Shown here in pieces: positions 1 through 8,188 of a stretch of DNA of 34,857 bases. The stretch comes from Sphingomonadales bacterium UBA6157 (GTDB lineage Bacteria; Pseudomonadota; Alphaproteobacteria; Sphingomonadales; Sphingomonadaceae), in contig DIUN01000048.1 in NCBI GenBank assembly GCA_002423025.1, forward strand, positions 217,046 to 251,902. The letters are read 5' to 3'. Below the pieces are notes generated by a model, which saw only the letters and a list, made by a program, of their open reading frames with translations, did no database searches and had not been told where the DNA came from. Both the position numbers and the translations under genes were made by a program. The stretch's first letter is position 1. The number at the start of each line of letters is the position of its first letter.

Positions 1-275
1 CACATCTTCTTCAGGCCGAATTCCTTCACCCGGTCTTCATCCGGGGTGATGGTGGCGCACTTCACGCCCACGCCATATTCGCGGATGGCGTTGGCGCTCT
101 GCACGGTGATCTTGTCATCCGTCTCGTCGCGGCTCTCGATGCCGAGATCGAAATAGACCAGATCGATATCCAGATACGGCAGGATCAGCTGCTCGCGGAT
201 CCACTGCCAGATGATGCGGGTCATCTCGTCGCCATCGAGCTCTACGACCGGGTTCTTGACCTTGATTTTCGCCAT
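1..275 (-). CDS. icd: Isocitrate dehydrogenase (NADP+), N-terminal part, runs off the window
   Basis: Oxidatively decarboxylates isocitrate to 2-oxoglutarate in the TCA cycle, making NADPH in the cytosol. Only the first 91 codons are present; the 3' part lies beyond position 1. The start ATG is at 275, preceded by a GAGGAAGC ribosome site. The translated N-terminus (MAKIKVKNPVVELDGDEMTR, then IIWQWIREQLILPYLDIDL) is the characteristic opening of the eukaryote-like homodimeric NADP-IDH common in alphaproteobacteria. It is followed by the ESRDETDDKIT and GVGVKCATITPDEDRV segments that lead to the substrate and NADP sites. The LOG-family gene upstream is on the same strand but separated by about 50 bp, so co-transcription is possible but not shown. 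The identity is very secure even from this fragment. Confidence 0.95.
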   Translation of the reverse strand, partial: MAKIKVKNPVVELDGDEMTRIIWQWIREQLILPYLDIDLVYFDLGIESRDETDDKITVQSANAIREYGVGVKCATITPDEDRVKEFGLKKM

Positions 276-329
276 TGCTTCCTCGTGTGCGACAGTTTGG
301 CCCCGTCTAGGGGCATGGCGGCGGCAGGG

Positions 330-938
330 TCAAGAATGGCCGATGACGATTGTTGCGGAGAGGCGCTCCGCAAGCGGCGGCAACAGCGCCGCCAGCGCCG
401 CCAGATCGGGCAGGGCAGTGGCCAGGCGGGGCAGGTCGGGCGGGGCATAGCCCTGTGCGGCGATATGCTCGAGCAGCGCCACCAGCGGTGCCCAATAGGC
501 GTTGGCGCCGAGCAGCCAGATCGGCTTGTCGTGGATGCCGAGCTCGCGCCAGGTCATCGATTCGAACAGCTCATCGAGCGTGCCGATGCTGCCGGGCAGC
601 GCCAGGATGGCATCGGCCTTCAGGTGCATCAGCGCCTTGCGCTCGTGCAGCGTCTCGACAACGTGCATCTCGGTGAGCCCGGCCTGGGCGATTTCCGCCG
701 TCATCAGCGCGCGGGGGATGATGCCGATGACACTGCCACCGGCAGCGAGCGCGGCGCGCGCCGTGATGCCCATCAGCCCGACACCGCCGCCGCCATAGAC
801 CAGCGTGACGCCATGGGCGGCGAGCAATACGCCAAGTGCCTCGGCCAGCGCCGCCTGTGCCGGATCATGCCCGGTGCGGGAGCCGCAAAAGACGAGAAGC
901 GAGCGGAGAGTGGCGGGGCTTGTCATGCGGTGCTTCAT
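330..938 (-). CDS. LOG-family Rossmann-fold protein (TIGR00730, cytokinin riboside 5'-monophosphate phosphoribohydrolase-like)
   Basis: LOG proteins hydrolyse nucleoside 5'-monophosphates such as AMP or cytokinin ribotides, releasing the base and ribose 5-phosphate; older annotation calls them lysine decarboxylases. The protein opens with a Rossmann strand (LLVFCGSRTGHDP), followed by VYGGGGVGLMGITA and LPGSIGTLDELFE. The last matches the PGGxGTxxE signature except that the second Gly is Ser. Length is 202 aa from the ATG at 938, usual for the family. The frame stays open to an ATG at 1022, but that would leave only 5 bp before the divergent psd start, has no ribosome site and adds a low-complexity leader. 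An ATG at 926 is also possible. Physiological substrate in this organism is unknown. Confidence 0.85.
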   Translation of the reverse strand: MKHRMTSPATLRSLLVFCGSRTGHDPAQAALAEALGVLLAAHGVTLVYGGGGVGLMGITARAALAAGGSVIGIIPRALMTAEIAQAGLTEMHVVETLHERKALMHLKADAILALPGSIGTLDELFESMTWRELGIHDKPIWLLGANAYWAPLVALLEHIAAQGYAPPDLPRLATALPDLAALAALLPPLAERLSATIVIGHS

Positions 939-1027
939 GCCCGCTTCGCCGGCGCGCGTCACCCGCTTCGCGGCTGCGCTGTCAGCGGCATTTGCTCCTG
1001 CCACGCTAGGAAGGTAAAGCATCCACG

Positions 1028-1837
1028 ATGAACAGCGAAACCCCAGACGAAATTCCCGCCGGCACCCCGGGCGAGCCCGCAGCCGAGGCGCAGGCAGCGC
1101 CGGTGCTGACGCCGCTGCCGCTCGTTCCGGGCGAATCGGCGAGCTACAAGATGCCGCCGATGCACCCGGAAGGCCGCAAGTTCGCCGGCATTGCCGCAGT
1201 GGCCGTGATCCTCACCGGCTTTGTGCTGGGCTGGACGTCCATCGCCTGGCTGCTCGCCGGACTGACGGTCTGGATTGTCGCGTTCTTTCGGGACCCTGTG
1301 CGCGTCACGCCGACTGACCCCGGCTTGATTATTTCGCCGGCCGATGGGCTGGTGAGCCTCATCACCACCGTCGAGCCGCCGCGCCAGTTGCTCGGCGAGG
1401 GTGGGCTGACCGGCGAGCCAGTGGTGCGGATTTCGGTTTTCATGAGCGTGTTCGATGTCCACGTGAACCGCACGCCGATTGCCGGCACGCTGACCCGGGT
1501 GGTTTATGTGCCCGGCAAGTTCCTCAATGCTGATCTCGACAAGGCCAGTGACGAGAATGAGCGGCAGTATTTTGTGGTGGAGAGCGCCGATGGTGTTCGC
1601 GTCGCCTTCACCCAGATCGCCGGGCTGGTGGCACGGCGTATCCTGCGCTTTGTCGAGCAGGGCGCGCGGCTCAGCATCGGTGAGCGTATCGGCCTGATCC
1701 GCTTCGGCAGCCGGGTCGATGTGTTCCTGCCCGCCGGCTATGTGCCGAGCGTGATCGTGGGCCAGCGGGCGAATGCGGGTGAAACCATTCTTGCCCGCCA
1801 TGGTGGCCCGGTGATGCTGCCAGGCGCGGCACAGTGA
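1028..1837 (+). CDS. psd: Phosphatidylserine decarboxylase proenzyme (short form)
   Basis: Converts phosphatidylserine to phosphatidylethanolamine at the inner membrane. The 269-aa product has a Pro/Ala-rich N-terminal tail, two hydrophobic stretches around residues 55-85, then FFRDP, ISPADGLV, a histidine-bearing FMSVFDVHVNRTPI segment and a C-terminal RFGSRVDVF. The Gly227-Ser228 pair in FGS is the expected self-cleavage site; it yields a roughly 42-residue alpha chain whose new N-terminal Ser becomes the pyruvoyl cofactor. FGS rather than LGST at this site fits the short alphaproteobacterial/PSD-A type. The next gene encodes PssA, which makes the substrate, so the two form a short pathway operon separated by about 50 bp. 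Confidence is high. Confidence 0.95.
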   Translation: MNSETPDEIPAGTPGEPAAEAQAAPVLTPLPLVPGESASYKMPPMHPEGRKFAGIAAVAVILTGFVLGWTSIAWLLAGLTVWIVAFFRDPVRVTPTDPGLIISPADGLVSLITTVEPPRQLLGEGGLTGEPVVRISVFMSVFDVHVNRTPIAGTLTRVVYVPGKFLNADLDKASDENERQYFVVESADGVRVAFTQIAGLVARRILRFVEQGARLSIGERIGLIRFGSRVDVFLPAGYVPSVIVGQRANAGETILARHGGPVMLPGAAQ

Positions 1838-1886
1838 TGGGCGCCGCGATGGCGGCTGCTGTTTCCTGCGCCCGCGAGGCCCGGCG

Positions 1887-2693
1887 ATGAGCCCGGCCGA
1901 TGGCGAGTTTCCCGTGAAGCGCCGGGCCGGCATTCCGCTGCGTGCGCTCATTCCCAATGCGGTGACTGTGCTGGCGCTCTGCTTTGGCCTCACGGGCGTA
2001 CGCTTCGGCATCGCCGGCGATTGGGAAAAGGCTGTCGCCTCGATCATTGTGGCCGGTGTGCTCGATGGCATCGATGGGCGTATTGCCCGGCTGCTCAAGG
2101 GTGCCACACGCTTTGGCGCCGAGCTTGATTCGCTCTCGGACGTCACGGCGTTTGGCGTTGCGCCGGCGCTCATCGTCTATCTCTGGTCCCTGCAATATAT
2201 GCCCGGTGTTGGCTGGGTGATTGCGCTGGCCCATGCCGTAACCTGCGCGCTGCGGCTTGCACGCTTCAACGCTCAGATCGATTCGGCGCCGCAGCCTCAC
2301 AAGCGCGCCGGTTATCTCACCGGCATTCCGGCGCCTGTCGGGGCCGCGCTCACCTTCAGCCCGATGTTTCTGAGTTTCTGGCTGGAGCCCACCATCCTGC
2401 AGGACCTGACGGTACGCTATACGCTCGTCTCGGTGATCGTGATTGTCGTGTCGTTCCTCATGGCCTCCAGCCTGCCGACATACAGTTGGGGCTCGCTGCG
2501 GTTGCGGGCCTCCTGGCGGCTGCCGGCGCTGGTCGGCGTGGGCCTGTTTGCAGGCGCGCTGTTCTCGGCGCCCTGGATGACGCTGACGATCATGTCGATC
2601 GCCTACGCGGCCTCCGTGCCGTTTGCGGTCCGCAGCTATCGCCGGCTGAAGCAGCGTGAAGCTGTGGCCGCGGAGCCACCTGCCGCTTCCTGA
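1887..2693 (+). CDS. pssA: CDP-diacylglycerol--serine O-phosphatidyltransferase
   Basis: Makes phosphatidylserine from CDP-diacylglycerol and L-serine in the inner membrane and feeds Psd encoded just upstream. The 268-aa protein is strongly hydrophobic with several predicted membrane helices. Residues 63-85 carry the full CDP-alcohol phosphotransferase signature, DG-x2-AR-x8-G-x3-D-x3-D (Asp63, Gly64, Ala67, Arg68, Gly77, Asp81, Asp85). This is the membrane-bound type II PssA, not the peripheral E. coli phospholipase-D-like enzyme. The ATG at 1887 follows a purine-rich GCGAGG stretch. The downstream neighbour runs towards it from the other strand, so the operon probably ends here; no clear intrinsic terminator is visible after the stop. 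Confidence 0.95.
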   Translation: MSPADGEFPVKRRAGIPLRALIPNAVTVLALCFGLTGVRFGIAGDWEKAVASIIVAGVLDGIDGRIARLLKGATRFGAELDSLSDVTAFGVAPALIVYLWSLQYMPGVGWVIALAHAVTCALRLARFNAQIDSAPQPHKRAGYLTGIPAPVGAALTFSPMFLSFWLEPTILQDLTVRYTLVSVIVIVVSFLMASSLPTYSWGSLRLRASWRLPALVGVGLFAGALFSAPWMTLTIMSIAYAASVPFAVRSYRRLKQREAVAAEPPAAS

Positions 2694-2706
2694 ACCGGGC
2701 TGGCGC

Positions 2707-2898
2707 TCAGGCGCGCAGCGGAACGGCGGAGCCCATGCCTTGCCGGGTGCTGTGCTGCGCGCCTGTCAGCGCCGCCATCAACTGCGGCAGTCGGCTGCCG
2801 AGCATGGTGAGCACCAGCGCATGAACCATGGCGAAAGCGATGAGGATGATGGCGGCGAGAAGCAGTGTCATGATGGTCGTCCCCTGTTGGACGCTCAT
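2707..2898 (-). CDS. Small single-span membrane protein of unknown function
   Basis: A 63-aa ORF that I do not recognise. It begins MSVQQGTTIM and continues with one hydrophobic helix (about residues 8-32) rich in Leu, Ile, Ala and Val, then a short polar tail. The ATG at 2898 is chosen over one at 2925 because it is preceded by AAGAGGAAC at good spacing. That ribosome site is the main reason to believe the ORF is expressed. It ends 13 bp from the convergent pssA stop and is divergent from the acyl-CoA ligase, with about 80 bp between start codons that must hold both promoters. No function can be assigned. Confidence 0.55.
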   Translation of the reverse strand: MSVQQGTTIMTLLLAAIILIAFAMVHALVLTMLGSRLPQLMAALTGAQHSTRQGMGSAVPLRA

Positions 2899-2979
2899 AT
2901 GTTCCTCTTTTGTTCCATCTGTCAACTCTCACCGTAAGCGGCTAACAAGAGAGCACGCAAAACAATCGGGGAGTGATGA

Positions 2980-4608
2980 ATGCTGGGTTCGATGCAGGAT
3001 TGGCCGCTGCTGGTCTGGAAGCTGATCGACCATGCCGCGATCAACCATGGCGATCGCGAGGTGATCAGCCTGACCTGCGAGGGCACCAAGCACCGCAGCA
3101 ACTGGCGCACCATCCAGCGTCGCTCCAAGCAGGTGGCTGGCGCGCTGCGCAGCCTGGGCATGATTCCGGCGGACCGCGTGGCAACCCTGGCGTGGAACAC
3201 GCATCGGCATGTCGAGGCCTGGTATGGCATCTCGGGCATGGGCGGCGTGGCCCACACCATCAATCCCCGGCTGTTCGATGACCAGATCGTCTACATCGCC
3301 AACCATGCCGAAGACCGGGTGCTGATGTTCGACATCAGCTTCCTGCCGCAGGTCGAGCGGCTGGCGCCGCGCTTCACGACGATCGAGCATTATGTGCTGC
3401 TGACAGACCGTGAGCACATGCCGGAAGGCTCCAGCCTCGATCTCAAATGCTATGAGGACCTGATCGCGGCGGAATCGCCCGAGACGCCCTGGACCGAGCT
3501 CGATGAAAATGCTCCCTCCGGCCTGTGCTACACCAGCGGCACCACCGGAAACCCCAAGGGTGTGCAGTACACACACCGCTCGAACGTGCTGCACGCCATG
3601 GCGGCCTGCATGACCGATACGTTCCGCATGAGCGTGCAGACGGTGGTGCTGCCGATCGTGCCGATGTTCCATGCCAACGCCTGGAGCATCCCCTATACAG
3701 CGGCGGCTGCCGGCGCGACGCTGGTGATGGGCGGCCCCAACTTCGATGCGCCGACCTTGCATCAGTTGATTCTCGATGAAGGTGTCGACCTGGCGCTGGC
3801 CGTGCCGACGGTGTGGCTGGCCATGCTGCAATATCTTGAAAAGACCGGCGGCAACCTCGGCAAGCTCGACCGGACCGCAATCGGCGGCTCAGCTGTTCCG
3901 CGCAGCATGATCGAGAGCTTCGACAAGCAGCATGGCGTGACAGTCATCCAGCTTTGGGGGATGACCGAAATGTCCCCGCTCGGGACGATCGGTTCTGCAC
4001 CGCCGGCAGTTGCTGCAATGTCTTATGAGGATCAGCTCAACTATCGTGTGAAGCAGGGCCGCGGCATGTTCGGCGTCGATATGAAGATCGTCGGTGATGA
4101 TGGCAAGGAGCTGCCGCGCAACGGGCGGGACTTTGGCCGGCTGCTGGTGCGCGGCCCATGGACTGTCGGCACCTATTTCAAGGGCGATGGCGGGCAGGTG
4201 CTGGATGCCGATGGCTGGTTCGATACCGGGGATGTCGCAACGCTGGACCAGTACAGCTACATGCACATCGTCGATCGCTCGAAGGACGTGATCAAGTCCG
4301 GCGGTGAGTGGATCTCCTCGATCGACCTGGAGAATGCCGCGGTTGGTGCTCCGGGTGTGGCCGAGGCCGCTGTGATTGGCGTGGCGCACCCGAAATGGGA
4401 TGAGCGGCCACTTCTGCTGGTACGTGAGAAAGATGGTGCAACCGTCACGAAAGAAAGCGTTCTTGCTTATCTTGATGGCAAGATCGCCAAGTGGTGGACG
4501 CCCGATGACGTGCTGGTGGTGGATGATCTTCCGCACACCGCCACGGGCAAACTGCTGAAGACCGAGCTTCGAGAGCGCTACAAGGATTACAAGTTGCCTA
4601 CAGCATGA
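2980..4608 (+). CDS. Fatty-acid--CoA ligase (AMP-forming; medium/long-chain, AlkK-like)
   Basis: Activates a fatty acid to its acyl-CoA via an acyl-adenylate, in the cytosol or at the membrane face. The 542-aa protein has the ANL-superfamily order: a P-loop YTSGTTGNPKG at residues 184-194, the LWGMTEMSPLGT adenylate-binding segment, GWFDTGDVA with the ribose-binding Asp, RSKDVIKSGGEWIS in the hinge, and a C-terminal TATGKLLKTELRE whose Lys524 is the catalytic lysine. The GGEWIS form and the overall length resemble AlkK-type medium- to long-chain ligases. The ATG at 2980 follows GGGGAG. Its last four bases overlap the start of the patatin lipoprotein gene (ATGA), so the two are translationally coupled. 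Exact chain-length preference cannot be read from sequence. Confidence 0.9.
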   Translation: MLGSMQDWPLLVWKLIDHAAINHGDREVISLTCEGTKHRSNWRTIQRRSKQVAGALRSLGMIPADRVATLAWNTHRHVEAWYGISGMGGVAHTINPRLFDDQIVYIANHAEDRVLMFDISFLPQVERLAPRFTTIEHYVLLTDREHMPEGSSLDLKCYEDLIAAESPETPWTELDENAPSGLCYTSGTTGNPKGVQYTHRSNVLHAMAACMTDTFRMSVQTVVLPIVPMFHANAWSIPYTAAAAGATLVMGGPNFDAPTLHQLILDEGVDLALAVPTVWLAMLQYLEKTGGNLGKLDRTAIGGSAVPRSMIESFDKQHGVTVIQLWGMTEMSPLGTIGSAPPAVAAMSYEDQLNYRVKQGRGMFGVDMKIVGDDGKELPRNGRDFGRLLVRGPWTVGTYFKGDGGQVLDADGWFDTGDVATLDQYSYMHIVDRSKDVIKSGGEWISSIDLENAAVGAPGVAEAAVIGVAHPKWDERPLLLVREKDGATVTKESVLAYLDGKIAKWWTPDDVLVVDDLPHTATGKLLKTELRERYKDYKLPTA

Positions 4609-5750
4609 GCGGCGTCCCTTCAGGCGGCCCCAAACGAACCTTGCCCTGGATGGCGCTGCTGGCGGCAGCGTCGCTCGCGGTATCCGGCTGCGCGACCCGG
4701 CCAGACCAGGCGGCGGCGCTTGATCTGCCGCTGGTGCGAGCAGCGATCATCTCCAGCGTCGGCGAGGATGGCCGGCCTCTGGATGATCCGCCCGTCGTGC
4801 GACAGGTGGGAGCGCGCAATGATGTGCTGCTGCTTTCCGGCGGCGGCTCGGACGGGGCGTTTGGTGCTGGTGTGCTGGTCGGGTGGACGGCAGCGGGCAC
4901 ACGGCCGAATTTTGACGTGGTGACCGGTGTTTCCACTGGCGCGCTGATGGCGACGCTGGCGTTTCTCGGGCCATCGCGGGATGCCGATCTCGTGCGCGCC
5001 TACACGCAGATCACGACAAAGGATGTCTACCGCAAGAGAGGCGTCTTTGGCCTCATCGGCAAGGGGGCGCTGTTCGACCGGGCGCCGCTGGAGGCGATGA
5101 TCGCCGGCCTTGTGACCGAGGCGATGCTCGATGAAGTGGCGCGCGAGCACAAGAAGGGCCGGCGGCTGTTCGTTGGCACCACCGATCTCGACACCGGTGT
5201 CATGACGACATGGGACATGGGGCGCATTGCCAGTTCCGCCTCGCCGGACCGCGCGATTCTGTATCGGCAGGTTCTGGCAGCGTCCTCGGCGCTGCCGGGG
5301 CTGTTTGCGCCGGTTTACATTCGTCAGAGCGAGGCGTTGCCGACCATGCATGTCGATGGCGGCGTGAAGGCGGCGATTCTGTTCCGCAGCTACATGGTCG
5401 ATCCGACGGGCCAGAACGAGAATGTGTGGGCGATCGTCAATGGCCATGTCAGCTTCAAGGGCAATGAGGCGCCTGGCGGGGCCAATGCCGGCAGCATCGT
5501 CGGCCGCTCGGTTTCAGAGCTGCTGCGCACCATTACCCAGCGCAGCGTGCAGCGCACCTATACGATGACGCGCAATGCCGGGGCCAAGTTCAACCTCGCC
5601 TATCTGCCTGATGACGTGGAAGAAACGGATCCGCTGCTGTTCGTGCCGCTGGATATGAAGCGGTTGTTCGACAAGGGCGTGTCTCTGGGCAGCAGTGGTG
5701 GCTGGTCTCCGGTGCCGCCACGCCTCGAACCTTTGGAACGGATGCGCTGA
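4605..5750 (+). CDS. Patatin-like phospholipase lipoprotein
   Basis: Predicted cell-envelope acyl hydrolase. The 381-aa protein starts with a lipoprotein signal peptide ending in the lipobox AVSG-Cys29. The patatin fold follows: an oxyanion-hole loop GGGSDGAFG (79-87), nucleophile elbow GVSTG with Ser110, and the DGG motif with catalytic Asp251. All elements of the Ser-Asp dyad are present, so the enzyme should be active. The residue after the lipidated Cys is Ala, not Asp, which favours outer-membrane sorting. The start overlaps the acyl-CoA ligase stop by 4 bp. A lipase that frees fatty acids coupled to a ligase that activates them suggests lipid turnover or fatty-acid uptake; this link is inference. 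Convergent with moaB, 6 bp away. Confidence 0.9.
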   Translation: MSGVPSGGPKRTLPWMALLAAASLAVSGCATRPDQAAALDLPLVRAAIISSVGEDGRPLDDPPVVRQVGARNDVLLLSGGGSDGAFGAGVLVGWTAAGTRPNFDVVTGVSTGALMATLAFLGPSRDADLVRAYTQITTKDVYRKRGVFGLIGKGALFDRAPLEAMIAGLVTEAMLDEVAREHKKGRRLFVGTTDLDTGVMTTWDMGRIASSASPDRAILYRQVLAASSALPGLFAPVYIRQSEALPTMHVDGGVKAAILFRSYMVDPTGQNENVWAIVNGHVSFKGNEAPGGANAGSIVGRSVSELLRTITQRSVQRTYTMTRNAGAKFNLAYLPDDVEETDPLLFVPLDMKRLFDKGVSLGSSGGWSPVPPRLEPLERMR

Positions 5751-5756
5751 AGCCGG

Positions 5757-6284
5757 TCACCGCTCCTGCAGCCGGGGCATCAGCTCCACGAAGTTGCAGG
5801 GGCGGTGGCGGATGTCCAGTTGGTCCTTGAGGATGCCGTCCCAGCCGTCCTTCACGGCGCCGGTCGAGCCGGGGAGGCAGAAGACATAGGTGCCGCGCGC
5901 CACGCCGGCACAGGCGCGGGACTGGATGGTGGACGTGCCGATGCTCTGAAAGCTGAGCCAGCGGAACAGCTCGCCAAAGCCGGGGATGGATTTTTCCTGC
6001 ACCTGCTCCAGTGCTTCGGGCGTCACGTCCCGGCCGGTGACGCCGGTGCCGCCCGTGGTGATGATGCAATCGATGGCCGGGTCGTCGATCCAGCTGTTCA
6101 GCTGTGCCACCAGCCCCGGAACATCATCCTTGAGGATGGTCCGGGCGGCGAGGCTGTGGCCGGCAACGGTGAGCCGCTCCACAAGCGTATCGCCCGAGCG
6201 ATCATCCGCCGGGCCGCGCGTGTCCGACACGGTGAGCACGGCGATGCGGACGGGGAGGAAGCTGCGGCTTTCATCGATGGGCAT
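5757..6284 (-). CDS. moaB: Molybdenum cofactor biosynthesis protein B
   Basis: Member of the MoaB/Mog family that binds molybdopterin and, in Mog-type enzymes, adenylates it before molybdenum insertion. The 175-aa sequence has the family's landmarks: RIAVLTVSDTR near the N-terminus, DRSGDTL, DCIITTGGTGVTGRDVTPEA in the middle, and ALPGS-type FCLPGSTGAVKDGWD near the C-terminus. Length matches MoaB. Whether it acts as MoaB or as MogA cannot be decided from sequence alone. It is the last gene of a minus-strand run with the lytic transglycosylase, 38 bp downstream of it. No other Mo-cofactor gene lies in this window, so the linkage to slt looks incidental. Confidence 0.92.
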   Translation of the reverse strand: MPIDESRSFLPVRIAVLTVSDTRGPADDRSGDTLVERLTVAGHSLAARTILKDDVPGLVAQLNSWIDDPAIDCIITTGGTGVTGRDVTPEALEQVQEKSIPGFGELFRWLSFQSIGTSTIQSRACAGVARGTYVFCLPGSTGAVKDGWDGILKDQLDIRHRPCNFVELMPRLQER

Positions 6285-6322
6285 GGCGTAAGCCTAACCC
6301 AGCGCCGCGCCGGCGTCACGCA

Positions 6323-8188
6323 TCACTGCGCAGAGGCGGTGATGATCGGATCTTCGGAGCGCGGCTGTGAGCGATCGGGCTGGCTTGGCAGGGTTTGCAC
6401 CGGCATCGGCAGGCGCTTGACGGCGGCGGCGCCCGGTGCGCCGGGGAAACGCGGCCAAAGCCCACCTATAAGGGCATCGATGCTGGCGGGCTGCTCGCCC
6501 TCCCGCAGCTGGTACATCCAGTAATTCCGTAGCACGACTTCCACATAATGGCGGGTTTCACGGAACGGGATGGAGGCGATGAACAGCAGCGGATCACCGC
6601 GGTCATCAAGGCTGGTGTTCCAGCGCTGCACGCTGCCGGGGCCGGCATTATAGGCCGCTACAACCTTGGGCAGCAGGCCCTGAGTGTAGCTCATGTCCCG
6701 CAGCGTTTCGAGATAGGTCTGGCCGACTTCGATATTGAAGGCCGGATCGGCAAGATCGGTGGCGGGCGTCGTGCCCATCTGCTTCGTCATCAGCTTGGCG
6801 GTGCCGGGCATCAACTGCATGATGCCCTTGGCGCCGGCCCGCGAGGTTGCTGTGGTGACGAAGTTCGATTCCTGGAGGGCGTGGGCAAACACCAGGCTCT
6901 TGTCGACGCGCCAGCCACGCGCTGGCTCCCATTCCGGCGCCGGGAAGCGGGCGGAAAGCGGCGCCTCGATACCCAGCGGCGGGCGCACGGCGAGGCTGTA
7001 CTGGGTGGCGGGCAGGCCAAGTCGGGCGGCGAGGCGGAGAAGCGCCGGGTAATTGGCCTCTGGCGAAGTGGCGGCGAGATGGCGCAATTCCCGGTCGGCA
7101 AGACCGATCTGGCCGATCTCCATCAGCGCGGCGGCGCGGCGGGCGCCCTTGAAGGTGCGCAGGTGGTTCCAATCGGCCGTGATGAAGTCCGGCTCGGCCC
7201 AATCCTGCACCGGGGAGAGACCGAGGGCGCGGCGGGCAATGAGGCCGTGGAAACTGTTCGGCACGCGCGCCGCGGCTTCGAGCCGCTCGGCAACCAGGTC
7301 AGGCCGGCCGGCGGCAAGGTGCGCACGGCTGGCCCAATAGGCGCCGGAAGCCGCGAGATCGGCCTCAGGGTCCTTGGTGGCGATGAGATCGAAGGCCTTG
7401 GCGGCGGCATCATATTGCCCGGTGCGGAAGGCCGCGAGGCCGGCAGTCCAGGCGCCGAGCGCGGCCCATTCGCCGGCCGGGCCGCGCGCCGCCTCCAGCC
7501 CGAGGCGCAGGGCGGCAGCATTGTCGTTCTGGCTGTAGTAGCTCCAGGCGATGCGCTGCGCCCATTGCGCGCGGGCGCCCGGCGAGAGGGTGCCGGCATC
7601 CGCGAGGAAGCGCTGCTCGGCTTCAGCGTTGCGATCTGCCGACAGCAGCGGCTGCAGCGCATCGGCGGTGGCGGTGTCACCCGGGCCGGTGGCGGAGCGC
7701 GGCATCATGCGCGGCGTGTAGCGAATGGAGCGGAAGGCGCGTTCACTGGGCAGGCTGGGCAGGGGCGCGCTGTCTGCGCCCGGCAGTTTGGCGGCGAGGC
7801 GGGCGACGCGTGTTGCTTGCGGCAGATCCCCATGGGCGCCGAGCCATTCCGCCAGATCGGCGCGGCTCAATTTGCCGGTGCCGCGCGCGATGATCAGTTC
7901 GGCGCGGGCTGTTTCCGTGATGAGGCTGGTGCCTTGCGCGGCGATTCCGGCCTCGGCCTTGCTGTAGCGGCCGGCTTCGATGTCGTTGAACACCTTGGCC
8001 CAGGCGAGACGTTCCGCCGTGCTGAGCTGGGCCGGCACGGCGCGCTGGCGGGCGGTGATGCCCGAGCGGTCTGCCGTGACGGTAAGCACGGTGTCTCCCC
8101 TCGGCGCAGTTAGGGGCGTGGCTTGCGCAAGCGCAGCGGCAGGAAAGGCGCTGAGAAGCAGCGCGGCAAGACGGAGGTTTGTTTTCAT
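6323..8188 (-). CDS. slt: Soluble lytic murein transglycosylase (SLT family 1)
   Basis: Periplasmic enzyme that cleaves peptidoglycan between MurNAc and GlcNAc, forming 1,6-anhydro-MurNAc. The 621-aa precursor has a Sec signal peptide (MKTNLRLAALLLSAFPAAALA), a long alpha-helical superhelical region (about residues 40-410) as in Slt70, and a C-terminal catalytic SLT domain. That domain shows the diagnostic motifs: QESNF with catalytic Glu440, AGAKGIMQLMPGTA, and VAAYNAGPGSVQRW. The start codon at 8188 overlaps the stop of the upstream UDG-fold gene by 4 bp (ATGA), so the two are coupled. The extreme C-terminus is Pro/Ser-rich and probably flexible. Confidence is high for function; which septal or recycling role it plays is not visible. 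Confidence 0.93.
   Translation of the reverse strand: MKTNLRLAALLLSAFPAAALAQATPLTAPRGDTVLTVTADRSGITARQRAVPAQLSTAERLAWAKVFNDIEAGRYSKAEAGIAAQGTSLITETARAELIIARGTGKLSRADLAEWLGAHGDLPQATRVARLAAKLPGADSAPLPSLPSERAFRSIRYTPRMMPRSATGPGDTATADALQPLLSADRNAEAEQRFLADAGTLSPGARAQWAQRIAWSYYSQNDNAAALRLGLEAARGPAGEWAALGAWTAGLAAFRTGQYDAAAKAFDLIATKDPEADLAASGAYWASRAHLAAGRPDLVAERLEAAARVPNSFHGLIARRALGLSPVQDWAEPDFITADWNHLRTFKGARRAAALMEIGQIGLADRELRHLAATSPEANYPALLRLAARLGLPATQYSLAVRPPLGIEAPLSARFPAPEWEPARGWRVDKSLVFAHALQESNFVTTATSRAGAKGIMQLMPGTAKLMTKQMGTTPATDLADPAFNIEVGQTYLETLRDMSYTQGLLPKVVAAYNAGPGSVQRWNTSLDDRGDPLLFIASIPFRETRHYVEVVLRNYWMYQLREGEQPASIDALIGGLWPRFPGAPGAAAVKRLPMPVQTLPSQPDRSQPRSEDPIITASAQ

Noticed and set aside
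6548..8113. 521-aa plus-strand open frame opposite slt
   Set aside because: Gly/Arg-rich, no motif, and antisense to a transglycosylase with intact catalytic motifs.
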